Source: an uncultured Eubacteriales bacterium (GTDB lineage: Bacteria; Bacillota; Clostridia; Oscillospirales; Oscillospiraceae). Taken from it: a DNA stretch of 64,000 nt. The stretch is taken from positions 13,874-77,873 of the forward strand of contig URCY01000002.1 in the NCBI GenBank assembly GCA_900546415.1. Direction: 5' to 3'. The notes under the pieces were generated by a model, which worked only from the letters and a program-made list of their open reading frames with translations, searched no databases and had not been told where the DNA came from. Made by a program: the position numbers and the translations under genes. This document shows, one piece after another, positions 59,941-64,000 of the stretch. How positions within the stretch are numbered: position 1 is the stretch's first letter; each line of letters starts with the position of its first letter.

Positions 59941-60119
59941 TGTGCCTCCTATCGTGCTTTTAGCTCCAGCGGCCAGAAGCAGACCTACCAGTCCGGCGTT
60001 GCGGCGATCGGCTACACCTATTCCGGCGGGCGTCTGTCGCAGCTTGACCGCAAGACCTACCGCAGCGGCGCGGCGCAGCACCAGTATTATAAACAGGAGA
60101 ATAGCGATGCACTAGGTGG
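59941..60119 (+). pseudogene. YD-repeat fragment of an Rhs protein
   Basis: The translation includes GVAAIGYTYSGGRLSQLDRK and TYRSGAAQHQYYKQ, a YD/Rhs repeat, at about 60% GC unlike its neighbours. It has no start and ends out of frame with the following Hint fragment. It is debris from a full-length Rhs gene. Confidence 0.7.
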
Positions 60120-60128
60120 ATTTCAGAG

Positions 60129-60569
60129 ATGCGCGCGGGCGACATTCTCGTCCTTGTCAACGGTGAGTATGTCGTCGTAGAACAGGTTCAGCACGAACTG
60201 CTGGAAAGCCCGGTCAAGGTTTTCAATTTTCAGGTTGCAGATTATCACACCTACTATGTGGCCAGTGGTGTGCTGGTGCATAACAGGTGTTCTTACAATC
60301 CCCCGAAGGGCGGCGGTGGAAAAACTGCTACTGTAAATGTGGATGGAACGGATGTGACGTTTGGGCATGGCGGAAGGTATTTGAACGGTACAGGGTTGGA
60401 TGTTTCAAGTGTCAATAGTGCGATTGCTAAGGATGCTGTAGACCGCAATCTCCCACTTACAAACAATGTAACGTATTATGATTTGCGCTATGCAGATAAA
60501 ATCATTCATTACGGGGCGAAAAGAATAGGAGAATCGATAATAAATGTTGGAACTTACTACATCAAATAA
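60129..60569 (+). CDS. Truncated Hint domain with C-terminal toxin domain
   Basis: Residues 1-53 are the second half of a PT-Hint domain (MRAGDILVLVNGEYVVVEQ, ADYHTYYVASGVLVHNRC), ending in the VHN motif where such domains release toxin. The N-terminal Hint half with its catalytic Cys is missing. Residues 54-146 form a toxin-like domain with FGHGGRYLNGTGLDVSSVN and YGAKRIGESIINVGTYY; the His/Arg/Thr spacing recalls RNase-type polymorphic toxins, but I cannot name the family. No ribosome site is obvious, so this is probably a silent donor cassette. Confidence 0.65.
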   Translation: MRAGDILVLVNGEYVVVEQVQHELLESPVKVFNFQVADYHTYYVASGVLVHNRCSYNPPKGGGGKTATVNVDGTDVTFGHGGRYLNGTGLDVSSVNSAIAKDAVDRNLPLTNNVTYYDLRYADKIIHYGAKRIGESIINVGTYYIK

Positions 60570-61110
60570 TACATCAGAACAGAAACAGATACTCGAATTG
60601 ATTCTGAAAGCATTCATTGATTTGCAGCTTACATGGAACGAGCAGGTCATCACGCAAATCAAGTCTGCCGAGATCACATTTGAGGACTGCCGCAGCAGTT
60701 ACTTCTTTGATTTTTCCTATCATGCAGATGTCCCAAAACTGCAAGTAACCCAACGTGTCCCGGTTTTGATCGATTTTTGCTCGAAGTTCTGGGTCGAAAA
60801 TGAAACGACTCATAAGCTAAAAAATCACCCCAATTTCTATTGGGCAAAAGAAATGAAAAATGTCACTCCGGCTTTTCGAGCAAGTGACAAGGCAAATTCT
60901 TATATCAGCGCGTATCTGCACATTTTAGACGGGAAAGTTTCAGAATTGGAGGTCGTAAACTGGAATGGGCAAGCGATCGATCCCTGCGAGTTGCATGATC
61001 TTGCTCTCTGCGGCGAGCGTCTCTACCGCGTCAATGAGAATTGGATCGCATCGGAACTAAGCGCCCAAAGATTTTTAGACCAATTTGGAGGGAAACATGC
61101 AAATAATTGA
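60544..61110 (+). CDS. Predicted immunity protein to the Hint-linked toxin
   Basis: This 188-residue cytosolic protein overlaps the toxin 3' end by 26 bases and has AGGAG upstream, the usual toxin-immunity layout. Sequence (MLELTTSNNTSEQKQILELI; SSYFFDFSYHADVP) is unrecognised. Confidence 0.7.
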   Translation: MLELTTSNNTSEQKQILELILKAFIDLQLTWNEQVITQIKSAEITFEDCRSSYFFDFSYHADVPKLQVTQRVPVLIDFCSKFWVENETTHKLKNHPNFYWAKEMKNVTPAFRASDKANSYISAYLHILDGKVSELEVVNWNGQAIDPCELHDLALCGERLYRVNENWIASELSAQRFLDQFGGKHANN

Positions 61111-61732
61111 ACAAATGCTGACAGGACAACTGCCTATGTCAGAGTTTACACAGGCATTACAGACAGACCGGGCACTGCAGGACACGATCCGTCATTTCGT
61201 CCCGCAGGAAGCAAAGAAGGACCCGCACCATCCGTTCTGGAATCGAATTACATACTCTGTATTGGAGCAATACAATTTTGATTACTTAGCGTTTGTGCTT
61301 GCACTAACTCGCTTCGATGGAACAATCGGCGATGCTCTCAATATTTTCTCCTTGTTTGAAGATACATATAAGTATTACCATCCTGAAATTGTGTGCACAA
61401 CGGAATACTATGAAGCACACGGCCTATACCTTGATGCAGTTGGATCGTTTTATGAAGGGCCTGAGGTAACACAGTTTTTGAATCAAATTGTAATGGAAGA
61501 ATTGCCGGTTAAATCGAAAAGCAAACAGATAAAGTCACTGCGCGGAAAGCTGAAAGAGGCGTTCCATGTCGTTGATAACAAGAGACCGTACTGGATTCAA
61601 GGAGGCGAATGGCCAATGGGGAAGAATTCGCCAATGCAGTACATTGGACGCAAAAAGATCCCGGACGGGATACAATATGTGTTCCGTGATGTCGATACAG
61701 ATACGATTCGTATGATTGAACAGTATTATTGA
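61097..61732 (+). CDS. Second predicted immunity-type protein
   Basis: This 211-residue cytosolic protein starts at 61097 after GGAGG and overlaps the previous gene by 14 bases. The C-terminus has a compact motif, RPYWIQGGEWPMGKNSPMQY then YVFRDVDTDTIRMIEQYY. Tandem immunity genes behind one toxin are common in cassette loci. Function inferred. Confidence 0.7.
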   Translation: MQIIEQMLTGQLPMSEFTQALQTDRALQDTIRHFVPQEAKKDPHHPFWNRITYSVLEQYNFDYLAFVLALTRFDGTIGDALNIFSLFEDTYKYYHPEIVCTTEYYEAHGLYLDAVGSFYEGPEVTQFLNQIVMEELPVKSKSKQIKSLRGKLKEAFHVVDNKRPYWIQGGEWPMGKNSPMQYIGRKKIPDGIQYVFRDVDTDTIRMIEQYY

Positions 61733-61756
61733 TTCCTTCTTTAATCACTTACCCAC

Positions 61757-62125
61757 GCGCCGGGTGTGGAGGTGAGGAAGTGTGGCAGATTGCGGCATTT
61801 CCGCCGCACCCCCTCCGCACCCGGGTTTCCAATGAACAGTCAAAAGGCTAAGAACTAGCGCCAGCGAACACCCATTCCGTGCGAGACTGACCCATGATGC
61901 TGCGCCATTACGCTAAATCGTTAGCGCGCGAAAGCACCAGCCTCTTTGACGATTGTTGCAGTCTCCAACAATCGACACGCTAAAGCGTTAGCGTGTTGAA
62001 GTTCCGACGGCTTTTGTGCGGACAGCTTGCGGCTTCCCCAAGCGGCGCAGAGCCGTCCCCCGACAGCCCAACACTAGGCTGCTTATGTCAACAAATCAAC
62101 GCGCTAAATCGCTAAATCATTAAAG
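61757..62125. repeat. Cassette-spacer repeat, copy B3, with added hairpins
   Basis: The first 180 bases match B1 (CCGGGTGTGGAGGTGAGG hairpin, GCTAGCGCCAGCGAAC, GCGCCATTACGCTAAATC). Extra small palindromes follow: GATTGTTG / CAACAATC and CACGCTAAAGCGTTAGCGTG. The region ends GCGCTAAATCGCTAAATC just before the Rhs frame opens. No gene in 61733-62130. Confidence 0.75.
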
Positions 62126-62170
62126 ATTTGGAGCGGCATTACTGTTCCGACAAGGCCGTCCGGCGAGATC

Positions 62171-63268
62171 ATGTCCGTGGACGAGGTCGAACCGATTGAG
62201 GAAGAGAACGCCGTTGCGCCGCAGGGCACGCACTTGGCCTCGACGCAAACGGTCACGCACGAGTACCTGACGCAGAGCGGCAAGGTCATGCGCGAGACGG
62301 TCACAACCAATCAGACCGTCACTGCCGTGATGGATTTTGTCTATGACGAATCGGGCAAGCCGTTCGCCATGATCGATCAACTGAGCGCCCAGCCGAACAC
62401 GTATTACTACGTCCTGAATCTCCAAGGCGATGTGGTCAAGCTTGTGACGGAATCCGGAGCAGTAGCGGCCTCGTATGAGTATGACGCTTGGGGCAATATC
62501 TTAGCAAGCTCTGGTAGTATGGCTGAGAAGAACCCCCTCCGCTACCGTGGCTACTACTACGATTCCGAAACCGGTTTCTATTACCTCCAATCCCGTTACT
62601 ATGACCCCGCAACTCGACGGTTTATCAATGTGGATGTCTATACGAGCACAGGACAAGGTTTTGTAGGCACAAATATGTTTGCATATTGTCGAAATCGCCC
62701 AGTGAATAGCCTCGATATTAACGGTTCTAGAGATTATATATATACACCAGATGGCAACTACACAATTGAAAATGATTGGGGCTTCTTTGAATTCTTACAT
62801 GTTGACTCGTACTATGTTGAAGTTGATGGGAAACGGTATCCGGCCAATAGTAGCGAAACGGCATCACTTCATCCATGGAATTCGGTGGATGAGGATTTTA
62901 TGAGCACAACATTTAAAACGCTCGTGAACAAAGCAAATGAAAAACTGTGTACCCCTTATAGAATACTGACAGAATCAGTTAAGGGGGAACTCGATTTTAA
63001 GCTCCAGCTTCCGGAAAATCAGCTATTTTATGTAGACGGAGTTGTATATAATAGAAATGAGTGTGGAAATTTTATCTGGGCGTACTATTTGGAAACAAAA
63101 GGATACACTTCACTGACGTCTAGTGTGCTGGCTCAAGGTGGCTCGCTATTGCCCGGAATTGCAAGAATGGATGGAACAGCGCGTTTTGATGAACCTTGGG
63201 ATGTTCGTGCAAGACACCATGGCGTTATGTACGCAATTTTAGAACCACTCCGTGAGCTAATAAGTTGA
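62171..63268 (+). CDS. Rhs core end with C-terminal toxin domain (polymorphic toxin type 44-like)
   Basis: This 365-residue product has the terminal part of an Rhs shell (about 1-180): NTYYYVLNLQGDVVKLVTES, YDAWGN and the RHS-associated core motif GFYYLQSRYYDPATRRFINV. After the junction near NRPVNSLDINGS comes a toxin domain whose end, NECGNFIWAYYLETKGY through DEPWDVRARHHGVMYA, resembles polymorphic toxin type 44 (GN.../D-P-x-D.../G pattern). The open frame extends about 12 codons upstream to repeat B3, so the protein is cut at the repeat. Probably a silent tip unless recombined. Confidence 0.75.
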   Translation: MSVDEVEPIEEENAVAPQGTHLASTQTVTHEYLTQSGKVMRETVTTNQTVTAVMDFVYDESGKPFAMIDQLSAQPNTYYYVLNLQGDVVKLVTESGAVAASYEYDAWGNILASSGSMAEKNPLRYRGYYYDSETGFYYLQSRYYDPATRRFINVDVYTSTGQGFVGTNMFAYCRNRPVNSLDINGSRDYIYTPDGNYTIENDWGFFEFLHVDSYYVEVDGKRYPANSSETASLHPWNSVDEDFMSTTFKTLVNKANEKLCTPYRILTESVKGELDFKLQLPENQLFYVDGVVYNRNECGNFIWAYYLETKGYTSLTSSVLAQGGSLLPGIARMDGTARFDEPWDVRARHHGVMYAILEPLRELIS

Positions 63269-63293
63269 TGAGAAAGGATGGAGGTAGCACGGT

Positions 63294-63707
63294 ATGCGCA
63301 AGAGAGTTTTTTTGAGTATTCTGTTGTGTTTTGTGGTGATGCTAATCGTCGGTTGCTCCAGTGCGTGGTATCACCGAGATCAGGATGTCGTGGATTATTG
63401 CAGCAAAATTAACACCCTCATCAAGGATCAGAATTTCCGCTTCGCCGAGCTTGCGGACGGCAAGGTAATCCTTCAAGACGAAAATCGAGCCACACTTTCA
63501 GAGGTGGCCTTTGATGAGTATGACAGCTCGATCCGTTTTCTGTCAATTTGGCAGGAGGCACCCGTGATCTATTTCGTGGTGCAGGGCGCCGTGGACGACG
63601 AACGTGGCTATCTGTTTGTAAACGGAGACGAAAACAAAATCCTTGATGGCCTTTGGGAAGTCGAACGTGTCGGCAGGAACGGTTATGCGTATTCTACAAG
63701 CCCTTGA
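63294..63707 (+). CDS. Lipoprotein, likely immunity to the type 44-like toxin
   Basis: This 137-residue protein has a lipoprotein signal (MRKRVFLSILLCFVVMLIVGC, lipobox IVGC) and a small exposed domain (FAELADGKVILQDENRATLS). It starts 25 bases after the toxin stop. A membrane-bound extracytoplasmic immunity protein would fit a toxin acting at the envelope, such as a wall-degrading enzyme (inference). Confidence 0.7.
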   Translation: MRKRVFLSILLCFVVMLIVGCSSAWYHRDQDVVDYCSKINTLIKDQNFRFAELADGKVILQDENRATLSEVAFDEYDSSIRFLSIWQEAPVIYFVVQGAVDDERGYLFVNGDENKILDGLWEVERVGRNGYAYSTSP

Positions 63708-63750
63708 TTATTTAAAGAGATGGAGCACGGCATAGATTGATGAAAAAATG

Positions 63751-63940
63751 CGCCGGGTGTGGAGGCGAGGAAGTGCGGCGGTTCGCGGCATTTCCGCCGC
63801 GCCCCCTCCGCACCCGGTTTTCCCAAAGAAGCGGCTAAGGGCTAGCGTCAGCGAACCCACATTCCGTGTGAGACTGCCCCACGATGCTGCACCATTGCGC
63901 TAAATCGCTAAATAGTTAGCGCGTGAAAGTACCTCCAGTT
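63751..63940. repeat. Cassette-spacer repeat, copy B4
   Basis: CCGGGTGTGGAGGCGAGG hairpin, GCTAGCGTCAGCGAACCC, GATGCTGCACCATTGCGC and TAAATCGCTAAATAG, matching B1 closely. Confidence 0.8.
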
Positions 63941-63944
63941 TGGC

Positions 63945-64000
63945 GGATTGGTCAGGAAGTCGTATAATAGTGGCAGCTACGTTGCCTATACTTATAACGC
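63945..64000 (+). pseudogene. Start of another Rhs fragment at the window edge
   Basis: The last bases translate as YNSGSYVAYTYNA, which fits a YD/Rhs repeat, suggesting that the cassette pattern continues to the right. Too short to be certain. Confidence 0.4.

Noticed and set aside
1..64000. tRNA or rRNA genes
   Set aside because: No cloverleaf-like or rRNA sequence was recognised by eye; a tRNAscan-SE and Infernal run would settle it.

Overview
The window is about 64 kb of a GC-rich bacterial chromosome. Gene content points to a monoderm member of the Clostridia, probably a gut Oscillospirales-type organism (inference). Evidence: an rplU-prp-rpmA-obgE block in which L27 carries the Prp-cleaved N-terminal extension, S-layer-homology and BspA-type surface proteins, LytR-CpsA-Psr and FemX-type wall enzymes, and clostridial families such as TIGR04086, the CD1247-type zinc-ribbon protein and the NusG-II/ApbE pair. 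No outer-membrane gene, rRNA, tRNA, insertion sequence or CRISPR array was seen.

Layout. 1-2852: 5' part of a BspA-like leucine-rich-repeat surface protein. 3140-12317: an envelope system. One operon encodes a lipoprotein binding protein, a membrane-anchored surface protein, an ExbB/TolQ-like channel, a DUF2149/ExbD-like partner and a 1243-residue GLUG/SLH protein; a convergent operon encodes FecCD-type permease and ATPase. 12475-20859: mostly housekeeping genes (LCP enzyme, GluQ, CBS protein, M23 peptidase, NusG-II/ApbE, ribosomal proteins, Obg). 21151-24929: aconitase X (two subunits) with an old-yellow-enzyme/FadH-like oxidoreductase. 25073-29859: ldh, dapA, queA, tgt, yajC.

29933-43342: a leftward biosynthetic operon of 14 genes behind one good promoter. 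It holds a phosphopantetheinyl transferase, two hotdog thioesterases, FabD, FabG, ACP, FabZ, a GcvT-like protein, a single-chain fusion of an active ketosynthase to a dead ketosynthase (chain-length-factor-like), a glycosyltransferase, a flavodoxin-fold reductase, a DrrAB-type exporter and a GNAT-like protein. Ketoreductase and dehydratase without an obvious enoyl reductase suggest a glycosylated polyene-like product (inference). 43783-55366: further core genes (xerD, yqeG-pepP, efp, femX, a CtpE-like ATPase, rplS, pfkA, nadE).

55420-64000: an AT-richer accessory region with truncated Rhs pieces, a Hint-linked toxin, an Rhs tip with a type-44-like toxin, several likely immunity proteins, and long GC-rich hairpin repeats between cassettes. 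A separate dispersed repeat family with terminal inverted repeats, MITE-like, occurs five times; two copies lie between a promoter and the gene it drives, including the biosynthetic operon.
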